From contig JAIWNE010000120.1 of NCBI GenBank assembly GCA_025331445.1, forward strand, positions 1 through 64,000: a DNA stretch of 64,000 bases. The letters run 5' to 3'. Both the position numbers and the translations under genes were made by a program. A model generated the notes under the pieces. It was not told where the DNA came from and searched no databases. It worked only from the letters and a program-made list of their open reading frames with translations. This document shows positions 9,611 through 21,232 of the stretch, piece by piece (within the stretch, counting starts at the first letter, position 1; each line of letters opens with the position of its first letter). Origin of the DNA: Blakeslea trispora. Lineage: Eukaryota > Mucoromycota > Mucoromycetes > Mucorales > Choanephoraceae.

Positions 9611-10514
9611 TGTTCTTCTTCTTCTTTTTTGTTACGGAAAAATAAGGAAGAGGTAACTTTTTAGGAGGTAGTACTTGTATTTAAATGATAAATTTAAGCT
9701 CCGGTCTTTCTTTTTATTTTCTTGCGTGTCAAACTTGTTTACTTTTTTCTTTTACTCGAAAAAGAAAAGCACTTGCATCAAATACTTGTTGTTTACAATC
9801 AACAAAAAAAACTTCTATAGGCATAATAATACATGAGACATCGTGTGCCTATCATTTTGTTATGTATTCATAGCCATTGACCTGATACGCCATGTATGCG
9901 ATAACAATGACGTTTTGTGTAATATTCCTGTTTTTTCCAGATCTTTCTATATTCATAGTCAGCGAATTCTCTGGAATATGGTACAACCTTCTGGAAGAGA
10001 AAGTGGTTTGTGCTTCATTTAAAGTCTTGATAGACTTGTAGAGTGCTTGTGTCAATTGTTTCAGCACTTTGTAAAAAATAAAAGTCAAGTAAGAGAGAGC
10101 CCAGCAGTAGAAATGCCTAGTCTGATATATATGTAAAAAGAAAGGAAGGGCTTGTTTATTTGATGCCACTCAGATTCAAATCATTTCAATCAGATTCTTC
10201 GAGTAGTGAGAGCTTAAATAAGCATTTAGACAAGTGTTCTTCTTGTCAATCAAATATCACAAACCGAGGAAGGTGGGATCTTGTTTCAATTTTTTTTCTG
10301 TTTTGATTGCACTCGTATTGAGACAATAAAACAAAATAGAATCAAGGAAGGTTTTTCTGCTTATGGACGGGCTTTAGTGAAGCTATAGACAACTATTTTG
10401 ATCACTGTACTAGCAAATCTGAACGTTGATTAATTACTTTTTTTTTGTTAAATTTATCTATGAAGCATGTATTTGAAATATTGATATGGAATGATACAAA
10501 ATAAATATAAACGA
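9611..10514. other. Intergenic, about 900 bp
   Basis: 5' side of BAG and 3' side of the ZIP transporter. It contains TTCTGGAA at 9989-9996, a two-unit heat-shock-element-like palindrome about 380 bp upstream of the BAG start. That fits a co-chaperone gene, but it is a short motif that can occur by chance. The 105-residue reverse frame at 9852-10169 has no family resemblance and is not called. Confidence 0.4.
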
Positions 10515-11820
10515 TTAAGCCCATTTTCCGATCAAGGACATGAGACCAGCACCAATGTACATGGAAATGAAACTGCAGACTTTACGAGTAGTGGATGTAT
10601 TATGGAAAGATGCACTATGACTTATTTCCATACTCATCAAAGAGACATAAGCATTGTAGAGGAGGATACCAGCAGAGAGTGAATCAAGAATGGCTGATGC
10701 CAACACGGCAGAATAAGAGTTGGAGTTGTAACTAGATCGAATTCCGATACCAATTGCTATACCAATAGGCGTTGTTATAATATAGATTAAACCCATCAGG
10801 ATAGGCTTGTACCATCGCGTATAATCCATCTCATTTAAGCGAGTACCCAATGCCATACCTTCAAAGAACTATAATTCAAGAGATTTTTTTTTTAGAAAAC
10901 AGCTATTTCATGAGATGATATATTCTTTTTACCTGATGGAATACCAAAGCAATCAGCAAAGAGATAAATTCATCGTGTTCAGTAGTAGCCAAAGAAATAC
11001 CAATGAGGACAGAATGCATAACGATACCAAGCTCAAGAATATAAGTACTAATGTGCTTGTATGCCCCATCAGTCTCAAAAAAGACACCGTGGGCATGACC
11101 ATGGCTGTCCCCAATACGATGTTCATGTTCCTCAACAAAGTTGGCGTTTGCTTGACCATTTGATTTAAGTGATTTGTCATTGTTGGCAAGTTCTGCATCA
11201 ATACATTGCTGTTCGAGCTTTTGTAGCTTGTTGAAGTGAGCAACGGAAATAATTTCTAGTAACTGGAGGGCAAAAGAAGCAAGCATACAGAACACACCGG
11301 CAAAGGAACCATAAGATAACCATCCGTCAGTCAAACAGGGGCTTTCAAATTTCTCTATTGATTCAGGAAGCATATGAACAAAGGCTGTTGCCAATATGAC
11401 ACCAGTACCAACTATTTTTTTTAGAAATATTAATCAAAACTGCATTCATATCTTTTTTTGTTAGGGTAACTTACAAAACTTTCCAACAGTTAGAATCCAG
11501 TCTCTAATGTCACCGCTCTTATAAGACTTAATGCGATGCAACAAGATTGGAAGGTAAGTACCAACGGCACTAGTACCAAGAATGATAAAGATAGAACCAA
11601 CTCTAAGACCTAGGCTGTAGTCTTCAATTGGCAACGCAGCACAAGCATCTTCTTCTGTAGTACTTTCGCTTGCTATATTAAAAAGAGAGAGATAGAAAGT
11701 TTAGCATGGATGCAACAGTTTTTTGTCAGGTCAAGTATTACCTGGAGGATCCTGTGCCAATACTTGATTAGCAAAAGAGAAAATGATAGAAGCCAGTAAA
11801 AGCTTTAAGCTGTTTGCCAT
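10515..11820 (-). CDS. ZIP family zinc/iron transporter (Zrt-like)
   Basis: Four exons (11742-11820, 11475-11672, 10933-11411, 10515-10868) keep frame and give 369 residues. A signal-like N-terminus (MANSLKLLLASIIFSF...QVLA) is followed by an extracellular segment, then TM1 (GLRVGSIFIILGTSAVGTYL) and GTGVILATAFVHMLPES. A cytosolic variable loop contains HGHAHG, a metal-binding His cluster. Then come the family signature HSVLIGISLATTEHDEF, FHQFFEGMALGTRL, and the last three helices ending SMYIGAGLMSLIGKWA. It would import zinc (or iron) into the cytosol across the plasma membrane. Substrate choice between zinc and iron is inferred from similarity to Zrt1/Zrt2. Confidence 0.93.
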
Positions 11821-13981
11821 TTTTAGATAATATAGTTAAAAGAAGTAAATAAACGAAAGAGAAAATAGCTTATTTATATGTTTTGATGAAAGAAAGTACA
11901 GCGTTGCACTGATTTTGGAGAGTGAGGGATCATATATGCAGATTCACAGTGGTTTTTCTCTTGACAGAAAGCCAATAAGAGGCGAAAATTTCTGATTCAA
12001 GTCACATTGGATAACTGCAAAGGTACTCTATTTTTTAGAGTTGAAAATTTTTGTGTGACATCAAAAATCTTTAATTGTCTATTAAAGGCAATTGTATAAC
12101 AGGGACTTTCTTAGAGAGTAACAAAAAGGTCAATTGAGTCTATGAAAGCTATTTAAGGTACGGTGTATTCGCTTAATTTGTAAGAAAAAGGTGCAAGTTT
12201 AGCTAAAAGTCACAAAATTTTATCGTTTTTATTTGGAAAAATTTACTGATTGTGTGTTCTTATGTTTACTTGCCATCTAACCGTTAAAGATGTATTCATC
12301 ACGAATTTTATCTTTAAATAACTGTTGTCTCTCCTTTTTCTTGAAGAGCAATGGCCATTTCCAGATAGAATTCTCGGTGAAGCTTTCTTTGAATACATCT
12401 TTATGTTTTCTATAAGACAGTGTCAATTACACTGAGAGAAAAGGGTAGTGACTGTAATTACATATGTTCTTGACAGTCTACTTGTGTTCTCAGAAGAAAA
12501 TTCAATCTCCTTCCACTTGTATACAATAGCCAATTCACTCTTGTTACCATCAGTTAAAAGCAAAGGCTTAATGCTATAAGGTACTTTTGCTTAAATGGCA
12601 AGATACTTGTAAACCTCAATTCATCAAGACAAAAAGCCAGCTTTCTCATATACAAGCAAATCATACAATCATTTGTTCCTTTGCTTAAGAATTAAAATAC
12701 CGTTGTTACTATGAGCTATAATAGCTGAATATAAGAACTGTCACTGCTGAGCTAATAGCTACAATGAGGTTCAAGGTTACACAATCTACTTTAGAACTCT
12801 GGAGCAAAAGAATTTTAGTTTGATGATTGCTTATTTATAGAACATGCTATGGTCCCTATAGCAGCTTTATCCGACTTTATGGTTTATTTTCATTGGCTTA
12901 TTCTCAGTATACAAAGCAAAAAGCGCAATGCTTATTATTGCTGAAATCGTCATTTATGTCAAAGAGCATTGTGAACTTGGAAAAGTAACTTCTCTAGTTT
13001 TTTTCTAGAGATACACTGGAAAGGCAACAGCTACAAGCACCATCTACATCATGTTGTATTTAAGTTGTATGTTTGCCAGAAACGCAAAAACAATCATGGC
13101 CAAATAGCTTTATTTTCATGTCAACACACACTGTATAATTTTCTGCTTTTCATTCATGTTTTTGAGAAACAGGTTACTTGACAAGAATTTTGCTAAAAAT
13201 CATGCTTTAATAGCAAAAGTATAATGAGTCGCCATAAACATCTATAAACAAACTTTGGGTTGATTGGCTAAAATTTAATACTCAATCAACTGTTCATAAC
13301 TATACATTATAATGCAGTGTGTCATGCTTTATACATAGTCTGTAGAATACCTGTATGGTTGCATGCCTCATGTCAGTAAGGAAAGTTGAAGCCCTTTTAC
13401 TAATATATTCTAAAGCAATAAGAGTGGGAAAAAAAAGCGCTATGTAGCAATTTGCATTCTATGTCAGATCATCACTTATTCATGATTATATAATCTCAAA
13501 GTGGTTTCTTTGTAATTAAAAAAAAAAAAGGAGGGCCACTACAAAAACTCTATACAAGTTGAATAAATTAACCAACTATCTAACTTTAAAGTGTAGCAAA
13601 CAAGCATTTAATATTTGTCAACAAGATTAGCTTTTATTGTGCCTAGAACTATTACTTTTTCAAAGTTCTGCTTTTCGCTAAGCTCTAAAAAGCACGTTGT
13701 CAGCCTGATGAAGCAAGAAACAAAGCTAACTAGTTCCCACTTCAAACATACAGATTCCGACTGTTGAAGCTTCTAAGCCTATGTAGATGAAAATGAACTG
13801 CTATCTCGGGGAAAATGTGATTGCCTTTTTTTTTGCAGATCAAGACTCAGCTTATCACCATGAAAGCGTCAAGATGCAAATTTAGTCATCTGACCGACCA
13901 ATCAGCAATTAGTAATTAAGAAGTAAAATTAAAGCAAATGTTTTTTCTTTTGGGTTTTCTTTCTGCTTCTCATCTTAGACC
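11821..13981. other. Intergenic, about 2.2 kb, divergent ZIP / carrier promoters
   Basis: AT-rich spacer between two divergently transcribed genes. No ORF with family resemblance and no clear exon pair. A CCAAT box (CCAATCA) lies at 13898-13904, about 80 bp upstream of the mitochondrial carrier start. Nothing else I can support. Confidence 0.5.
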
Positions 13982-15103
13982 ATGTCGACTGTTCAAAAAA
14001 CCATACCCCAAGCAAGACAAGAAACAACAAAGAAAGCAAAAGATACTGCTGTTGGGTTCGTCATTGGTGGGTTTGCCGCATGTGGTGCCGTCACTTTCAC
14101 TAATCCTTGGGAGGTAAGAAAGCAAGAGTTCTTTTGTTATACACTATCTGATATTTGGTACTGTATATAAAAGGTTGTAAAGACAAGACTTCAGCTACAA
14201 GGTGAATTAGTCAGAGCAGGTACACTTTCAGAAAGTGCTAGACCTTACCACAACAGTTTCCAAGCGTTGAAAGTTGTGTTTCAGCATGAAGGCTTCCGAG
14301 GGGCTCAAAGAGGTTTAAGCATTGCATACTTTTATCAGATATGTCTAAACGGTAGTCGATTGGGTCTCTATGAGCCTGTATTAAACAAGGTGAAAAAGAC
14401 CTTTCAACTCAAGTCTGAAGGCAGTCTATTAGCTGCTAGTGTTTTCTCAGGGGCTTTCGCTGGTGTAGTAGGTGCAGTTCTTGGTTCACCATTGTATCTG
14501 ATCAAAACCCGTCGACAATCCTTCTCGCCTGTTTTCAGGAATATTGGACACCAACATGAGATGGGTTCTGCAGTAAGTGCATTAAGTCAGATTTATCGCA
14601 CAGAGGGTATCCGGGGCCTCTACCGTGGTGCAGATGCAGCTATGATGAGAGCAGGTGTTGGGTCAGCTGTTCAAATGCCTACTTACATGCTTGGCAAAGA
14701 CATTTTGTTAAAGAGATTCGGTTTCCCCGATACATTCAGCACTCATTTTGTAACCTCCATGTTTACTGGTGTTTTGGTTTGTCTTGCTATGAATCCCTTT
14801 GATGTCATTTCAACTCGTATGTACAACCAAGGTGTAGATCCCAAAACAGGCAAAGGTGTGTTGTATAGTGGACCTATGGATTGTGCAGTCAAGATGGTAA
14901 AGATTGAAGGTGTACGTGGTTTATACAAGGGCTTCCTAGCCCATTATCTTCGTATTGGGTAATGTATTATGCTTATAAAGAAAGAAAGGGCCCATTTGAC
15001 TAACTGCTTATTTCTCTATCCCCCAAAAAACAGTCCTCATACTACACTCATGTTTGTTTTCATGGAACAACTAAAGAAGATGTATAACAATCATTTTGCA
15101 TAA
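13982..15103 (+). CDS. Mitochondrial carrier, oxaloacetate/dicarboxylate type (Oac1-like)
   Basis: SLC25-family inner-membrane carrier of 328 residues from exons 13982-14113, 14174-14958 and 15034-15103. Three carrier repeats are seen. Repeat 1 has NPWE|VVKTRLQLQGEL, split by intron 1. Repeat 2 has GSPLYLIKTRRQSFSP and IRGLYRGADAAMMR. Repeat 3 has NPFDVISTRMYNQG and VRGLYKGFLAHYLRIG|PHTTL. The NPWEVVKTRLQLQGE opening and the R-x-Q sites resemble yeast Oac1 and its relatives (oxaloacetate, sulfate, isopropylmalate). Divergent replacement of the first PX[DE]XX[RK] proline/aspartate (PWEVVK) is normal in this subfamily. Substrate is inferred from subfamily resemblance only. Confidence 0.87.
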
Positions 15104-15506
15104 TTCTTTTTTGTGTGCTTTTATTTTTTTTTTATTATTATTGTACAGTAACAATATAGACAACCCTATACCAAATCTATAATAAACATCTCCTCTTTCG
15201 AAAAAGTGTCACAATTTTAGTCATCTTGTGTATCTATTTGGTTCCAGTCATATAAACAAAATAAAAAAATCCCTTCCTGAATAAGTGTATTCTAAAGCAT
15301 GTAACACCCAATCAAATTGGCCGATCTATTACGCTATTGAAAAGTGAGCAATGCCGGAGAAACAATTGCGCAATTTTTGTTGGACGTGAATGGGTAGTTT
15401 TGGTTTAATGGCGTGCCATTGATAATTTTTTCGAGTATAATCTTGATACATCAACCAGCTTTATTTTACCTTCTTTTCTCTTCTCATTTCCCTTCAGATC
15501 GAGGAT
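15104..15506. promoter_or_regulatory. Promoter region of MET10
   Basis: About 400 bp between the carrier and MET10. It contains a perfect 12-bp palindrome AATTGCGCAATT (15364-15375) and a 14-bp inverted repeat AATGGCGTGCCATT (15407-15420), 131 and 86 bp upstream of the ATG. The first contains ATTGCGCAAT, a bZIP-type palindrome related to the sulfur regulator CYS3/Met4 site family. Sulfur control is an inference. Confidence 0.4.
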
Positions 15507-18500
15507 ATGTTTTCTTCTGTAGCTTTAGTTGCATCTCTTGTCAAGAGTGCTGCCTTCCCAACTAACAACAGCAATCTATATGATGCTCAGACCAATATTG
15601 ACATTTCCCCTGAGCTTGTCAAAGCAGTGACAGCCGAATTAGCAAAAGAAATGGATGCTGCTTCTACTGCTGGCAGCCAAACTACTATTGTTGATGAAGA
15701 TGCATCTATTGTGTTGCAATCAAAGGTCAAGCAGGCTATTGCTTACCTGTTGACTGCCAATTCTACAGAATCTCAAGTCCGACTTGTAGATGCCAATCAT
15801 GCTGTAGACTATGTTGCTTATGGTTTGTCCGATCTTGTATTTGTCTATCCAGGCTCCACCTCAGGATACCTTGGTCAAGAATTGCCTTCTTGGACTTCTT
15901 CCGTCCGCAATGCTTTTGGTGAGATTGTCAAGGTTGCTGAGATGGACACTCGTGCTGGTGCTCTCCAAGCTGTTCAAGGTGCTCTTGCTGATGCTCAAGA
16001 CAAGCTCGTCTCTGTATTGGCCTCTTCTCAGGCTTTGTTATCTATGATTCCCAACTTGCATGCCTTGGCTGCTGAGCGCCAACCTGTTGTATTCCATATT
16101 GCTGCTCAATACGTCGATCAAGATTTGACTGTTTCTACCAATGTAGATGCTGTCCTTGCTGCTCGTAACACTGGTGCCATCTTGTTGTCTTCTTCTAATG
16201 CTCAAGAAGCCCATGATATTGGTGTTGTTGCTCACTTGATTGCCCGCTCTGTCGGCTTGCCTGTAATTCATTTCTTCAATGGTGTTACTGCTTCTAGAGA
16301 GATTGAAAAGGTCAACTTGACTTCATATGCTCAGTTGGCCAAGTTGGCTGGTACTACTGCTAGCTCTCCAGTTACCTATAATGAAGCTTATCAAGTCACC
16401 AAGAATATCCTGGGTCAACTCAACTACAAGCCATTCGAATACACTGGTGCTGAAGATGCCGAGACAGTTTTGATTGCTTTGAATGCATCCAGTACTACTA
16501 TTAAGCAAGCTGTTTCCCGCGCTGCTTCTTATTTAAATACCAGCGTTGGTCTTTTGAGTGTCCGCGTCTTCCGTCCTTGGTCAGATGCTGATTTGATTGC
16601 TGCTTTGCCCAAGTCTGCTCGTCGTGTGGTGGTTCTTGAAGAAGGTGCTGGCTTGTATGCTTTCAATGGTCCTCTCTACTTGGATATTGCTGCATCCATC
16701 CGTTTCGGTCCCATCGCTCGTGATCGTCGTCCTCGTTTGGTTAGTGCTCAAGCTGATGATTTTGCTCATATTCATGCTACCCATATTCCTTCTCTCGTTA
16801 AGGAAGCTGAACAAGAGACATTCATCAACCTTGCTGCTGAGCCCTTCACTCTTGCTGTTTCTGATGAGGTGATTGCTCTTGAAAAGAGTGATGCTGCTTG
16901 GAGTGCTATCTTCTGGGACGTCAACCGCAATGGTTCTACTGCTGCTGCTATTCATGGTGCCCACCTTGTTCATGCTAGTCAACCTGATGTTTCTGTTCGT
17001 GCTCGCATTACTCAAGATGCTTACCGTGTTGGCGGTCCTGTAACTCATACCCATGTCACACATGGCTCTAGTAAGTTTGCTCAACATCAATACATTGCCA
17101 TCCATGATATTGCCGTTATTAGAGAATACAACACCTTGGCTCATGCTGGTAAGAATGCCACAGTTGTTCTTCATGGTCCTTGGAAACACGGTGATGAACT
17201 TGAAGGCATCTTGTCTAATGAGTTCAAGTTTGGTCTGACTCAAATCAATGCTAAGCTCTATACTGTTGATGCCTCTCGTATCGCACAAGAGTTAGGTTTG
17301 AGCATCAAATCTACTCATCTTATCTGGGAAGCAGTGTTCTTGGCTTTAACTCAGAAAGCTTCTGCTGCTGATCAACTGGTTCAACTTTATGAAGAAATCC
17401 AACAAGCTGGTGATGAACAAGAGAAGCGCTCTTTGGCTGGTCTGGTTTCTGAGGTTGTCAAGGCTGTTTCCGAGGATTTGTCTGCTGTTGAGCTCTTGCC
17501 CCCATGGACCATCTTGGAGATTAGTGATGCTGTTTTGCCTGCTTTGCCTGTGGATCGTCTAGTTGATGAAGAAGAGGAAGAGGAGGAAGCCGACTTTACT
17601 GTTTCTGAAGAGGAAGGTGGTAACGGTGTAGAGTCTGGTAAATGGCACAAGGCTGCTTGGCAACTAATGTTTAACGAAGCCTACAAGACTGACACTGCTA
17701 TCCGCCCTGACTTGCATGAGAGCACTTATGTTATCCGTGTGAGTGAAAACCGTCGCTTGACACCTGAATCTTATGATCGTTATGTATTCCATATTGAGTT
17801 TGATACTTCTGATGCTAACCTCAAGTATGAACTTGGTGATGCTCTCGGTGTCCACGGTCACAATGATTATGAAGAAGTACAAGCCTTTTTGGATTGGTAT
17901 GGTTTAGATGGTAATGATGTTGTTTCTGTCAAGGATGGTGAAAAGGGAACTGAAGAAGTCCGCACTGTCTTCCAATTGTTCAGTCAAAACTTGGATATCT
18001 TTGGTCGTCCTTCCAAGAAGTTTTATGAATCCCTTGCTGCATTCGCCACTGATCCCAAGGAGCGTGAACTATTGTTGTACTTGATTTCTCCTGAAGGTAA
18101 AGAAGACTTCAAGAAGCGTGTTGACGAGACTGTTACCTACGAAGACCTCTTGCGTGAATTCACCTCTGCCAAGCCTTCTGTTGAATCCCTTGCCAAGATT
18201 GTTTCTCCTATCAAGCCTCGTCACTACTCTATTGCTTCTTCTCAAAAGATGCACAACAATTCTGTTCACTTACTTATCGTTGCTGTTGACTGGGAAGCCA
18301 ATGGTAAGAAGCGTTACGGTCAATGTACTCGCTATTTGTCCAACTTGCGTGTGGGTGACAATGTCACTGTTTCCATCAAGCCATCTGTTATGAAGTTGCC
18401 TCCTCTTGACACTCAACCTGTTATCATGGCTGGTCTTGGTACTGGTATGGCTCCTTTCCGTGCTTTCATTCAAGAACGTTACATGGCCAAGGCTGCTGGT

Positions 18501-18869
18501 AAGAAGGTTGGTCCTGTTGTTCTTTACTTTGGTTCTCGTCACAGATCTATGGAATATCTCTATGGTGAAGAATTAGAAGCCTACCATGCAGATGGCGTCT
18601 TGTCTCATATGGGTCTTGCTTTCTCTCGTGATCAAAAGGAAAAGATTTACATCCAACATAAGATGAAGGAAGATGCTGAGATGTTGAATGAATATTTGAT
18701 GAATCAAAACGGTCATTTCTATCTTTGTGGTCCTACTTGGCCTGTACCTGATGTCAAGGATGCTGTTGTCTATGGTCTTACTAAATACGGTGGTATTGAT
18801 GCTGCCAAAGCTTCTGCCCTCATTGAAGAATGGAAGGAAAAGGAGTCTTACATCCTTGAAGTTTATTAG
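15507..18869 (+). CDS. MET10: Sulfite reductase (NADPH) alpha / flavoprotein subunit
   Basis: Intronless, 1120 residues. It passes electrons from NADPH through FAD to the siroheme subunit for reduction of sulfite to sulfide in sulfate assimilation. The N-terminal half has a pyruvate:ferredoxin-oxidoreductase-like fold (VFVYPGSTSGYLGQELP; VKVAEMDTRAGALQAVQGAL; VRVFRPWSDADLIAAL). An acidic linker (about residues 685-705) follows. The C-terminal half is ferredoxin-NADP reductase-like, with FAD-binding PRHYSIASS, NADP-binding GLGTGMAPFRAFIQER, YFGSRHRSMEYLYGEE, LCGPTWPVPDV, and the C-terminal ESYILEVY. As in yeast Met10 there is no flavodoxin/FMN domain; in yeast that lies in the beta subunit. 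The start follows a pyrimidine-rich leader. Confidence 0.94.
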   Translation: MFSSVALVASLVKSAAFPTNNSNLYDAQTNIDISPELVKAVTAELAKEMDAASTAGSQTTIVDEDASIVLQSKVKQAIAYLLTANSTESQVRLVDANHAVDYVAYGLSDLVFVYPGSTSGYLGQELPSWTSSVRNAFGEIVKVAEMDTRAGALQAVQGALADAQDKLVSVLASSQALLSMIPNLHALAAERQPVVFHIAAQYVDQDLTVSTNVDAVLAARNTGAILLSSSNAQEAHDIGVVAHLIARSVGLPVIHFFNGVTASREIEKVNLTSYAQLAKLAGTTASSPVTYNEAYQVTKNILGQLNYKPFEYTGAEDAETVLIALNASSTTIKQAVSRAASYLNTSVGLLSVRVFRPWSDADLIAALPKSARRVVVLEEGAGLYAFNGPLYLDIAASIRFGPIARDRRPRLVSAQADDFAHIHATHIPSLVKEAEQETFINLAAEPFTLAVSDEVIALEKSDAAWSAIFWDVNRNGSTAAAIHGAHLVHASQPDVSVRARITQDAYRVGGPVTHTHVTHGSSKFAQHQYIAIHDIAVIREYNTLAHAGKNATVVLHGPWKHGDELEGILSNEFKFGLTQINAKLYTVDASRIAQELGLSIKSTHLIWEAVFLALTQKASAADQLVQLYEEIQQAGDEQEKRSLAGLVSEVVKAVSEDLSAVELLPPWTILEISDAVLPALPVDRLVDEEEEEEEADFTVSEEEGGNGVESGKWHKAAWQLMFNEAYKTDTAIRPDLHESTYVIRVSENRRLTPESYDRYVFHIEFDTSDANLKYELGDALGVHGHNDYEEVQAFLDWYGLDGNDVVSVKDGEKGTEEVRTVFQLFSQNLDIFGRPSKKFYESLAAFATDPKERELLLYLISPEGKEDFKKRVDETVTYEDLLREFTSAKPSVESLAKIVSPIKPRHYSIASSQKMHNNSVHLLIVAVDWEANGKKRYGQCTRYLSNLRVGDNVTVSIKPSVMKLPPLDTQPVIMAGLGTGMAPFRAFIQERYMAKAAGKKVGPVVLYFGSRHRSMEYLYGEELEAYHADGVLSHMGLAFSRDQKEKIYIQHKMKEDAEMLNEYLMNQNGHFYLCGPTWPVPDVKDAVVYGLTKYGGIDAAKASALIEEWKEKESYILEVY

Positions 18870-19451
18870 ATTGTTTAATTTCTCTATACTCGAATAATAA
18901 AATTAGAAGCTTACTTTATTTATTTATTTTGTGTATGCAATTGAGTATTGATGCTTTAGTGAGAATGTTTAAATAAGTCGAAAACCATAATAGAAGCTTC
19001 GGATGTTGAGTGTAAGTATGCTCTATGTCCGTCAAAGTTAGATCTTACTCAAGAAATTCAATTAGTGCTCAAGATCGAAATCAAGAGGTATTGATGTAGT
19101 AAGAAATCATCTCCAATTCTTATTGTAAATGACAGCTGTTCTTTTAAAAAAACAAAGATACGCTATTGAAAGCATCATGATAGCAGAGGAAGAACAAACA
19201 CTATCGAGCAAAACTAATCTGATTATTTTGAAGAACATTTGTCACAGTAAACATCAAAGACGATAATTCTTGATGTTATAATGAAAGAAAAAAAGTCAAA
19301 CATCAATTTAGCTAGTAAGTTTAGAGTCTGTATCATTGCTCTCGATTAGGATTTGAGTAGAAAGCTTATTTGTTTGCTAATTCACTGTATTCATTATTGA
19401 TGTATCATTTTTATTATTAGTTTGAGTTCTAGGATATAGCATATGTACAAT
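18870..19451. other. Intergenic between convergent MET10 and PEPCK, about 580 bp
   Basis: AT-rich, carrying both 3'UTRs. No exon, repeat or RNA gene recognised. Confidence 0.5.
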
Positions 19452-21232
19452 TTAGAGTTTAGGTCCAGCAGCCAAGGTCTCAGGAGCAGCTTCGTCTTCA
19501 TAAGTCTTGAAGTTTTCAACAAACATTTGTCCAACCTTTCGAAGAGATTCGTCAAATTCATCTGCAGTACCGTTCCAAGCAGTCTTGGGATTTAAGAGTT
19601 CAGAAGGAACACCAGTAACAGTCTTGGGAATACTTAAATTGAAAATGGCAAGATCTTCATATTCAGCATTTGCTAACTCTCCACTATGAATAGCATCCAA
19701 AATGGCACGAGTATATTTCAGAGGACAACGCTTAGATGTAGCAGCAGAACCACCAATCCAGCCAGTGTTGATCAACCAGGCATCAGCTTTGTGAGTAGAC
19801 ATCTTTTGAGCCAGCATAGTGGCATAACGTTGAGGATGAAGCACAAGGAAAGGTGCACCGAAACAGGCTGAGAAAGTAGCTTGAGGTTCAACGATGCCAT
19901 CTTCTGTACCAGGTACTTTTGTTGTATAACCAGAGATAAAGTGATACATGGCTTGTTCAGCAGTCAATTTAGAGACTGGAGGCAAAACACCAAAAGCGTC
20001 ACAGGTCAAAAGAATAATATTCTTAGGATGGCCACCCATACAAGGCAATTTTGCATTAGGAATATAGTCAATTGGGTAAGCGCAGCGAGTATTTTCTGTC
20101 AAGAAATCGTCAGAATAGTCTACTTCTCGGGTTTCTTCATCAAGAACAACATTTTCAAGAATAGCACCAAAGCGAATAGCATTAAAGATGTCAGGCTCCT
20201 TCTCGGCGGATAAATCGATACATTTGGCATAACAGCCACCCTCAATGTTGAAGATACCATTATCAGACCAACAATGCTCATCATCACCAATCAACATACG
20301 CTTAGGATCAGCAGAAAGTGTAGTTTTACCTGTACCAGACAGACCAAAGAAAAGAGAGACATCACCGTCAGGCCCTTCATTAGCAGAAGAATGAAGAGAA
20401 AGGACACCTGCCTTGGGCATCAAATAATGCATCACAGTAAAAATCTAATTCACTGAATTAGGTGACTATCATTAGACTCAACATCATCATCTTACTTACA
20501 CCCTTCTTCATCTCTCCAGCATATTCAGAACCAAGAATGACCATTTCGTTGCGCTTGAAATTAATAGAGACAGAGGTTGTCGAAGTCATTCCGGTAGTAT
20601 AACGATTGGCTGGGAACTCACCAGCATTAAAAATGGTGAAATCGGGTGTACCGAAATCTTCAAGCTCTTCATCAGTAGGACGGATCAACATGTTGCGCAT
20701 AAATAGCAAATGATAAGCGCGAGAAGCAACAACACGGACCTTGATACGGTATTTAGGATCCCAGCCTGCAAACCCATCAAAAACATACAATCGAGGACGA
20801 GTGTTTAAATAATCAATGGCACGTTCTCGATTGATCAGAAATACCCGTTCATCGATGGGTGTATTGACAGGTCCCCACCAAACATCTTTGACAGAAGAGG
20901 GCTCTTCAACAATACGCTTGTCCTTGGGAGAACGACCCGTCTTCTTGCCAGAATAAGCACAAAGAGCACCAGCTGATGATATAACAGTACCTTGCTCGTA
21001 TGTCAAAGCCTCTTCATAAAGCACTGCCACAGAAGGGTTACGTTTGATAGTGACCTAATACAAAAGAAGGGTATTTTGATTTAGCAACATGCTTGGTTCT
21101 GTTGATCCAGAATAATACCTTATCATAGTCAATACCAGCATATTCATGAAGATCTTCTTCCACCTTTGTATGAACCGAATTGTGGCTTTGAGGTCTACCA
21201 GTGTAAGGTGATCCAGGTCTTGAGACAGTCAT
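19452..21232 (-). CDS. PCK1: Phosphoenolpyruvate carboxykinase (ATP)
   Basis: Gluconeogenic enzyme: oxaloacetate + ATP to PEP + CO2 + ADP. Three exons: one from ATG21232 ([20 protein letters not shown]) ending DYDK; one of about 20,49x-21,052 ([38 protein letters not shown]); and the long 3' exon, joined as [13 protein letters not shown]-loop (kinase-1a) [11 protein letters not shown], metal/active-site [19 protein letters not shown], and the ATP-type signature [13 protein letters not shown] are intact. Length of roughly 550 residues is normal for ATP-PEPCK. A TTG-led extension to 21244 is not used. A C/T-rich leader with an 11-base C-run (coding strand) precedes the ATG. It is convergent with MET10. 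Confidence 0.95.

Noticed and set aside
9989..9996. Heat-shock element controlling the BAG gene
   Set aside because: Only two units (TTCTGGAA) about 380 bp upstream; too short to support beyond a note in the intergenic entry.
9852..10169. 105-residue reverse-strand frame between BAG and ZIP genes
   Set aside because: No family resemblance, lysine/threonine-rich low-information sequence, no splice partners; probably chance in AT-rich DNA.
15811..18542. Many alternative frames inside MET10 on both strands
   Set aside because: Shadows of one intact 1120-codon gene with strong codon bias.
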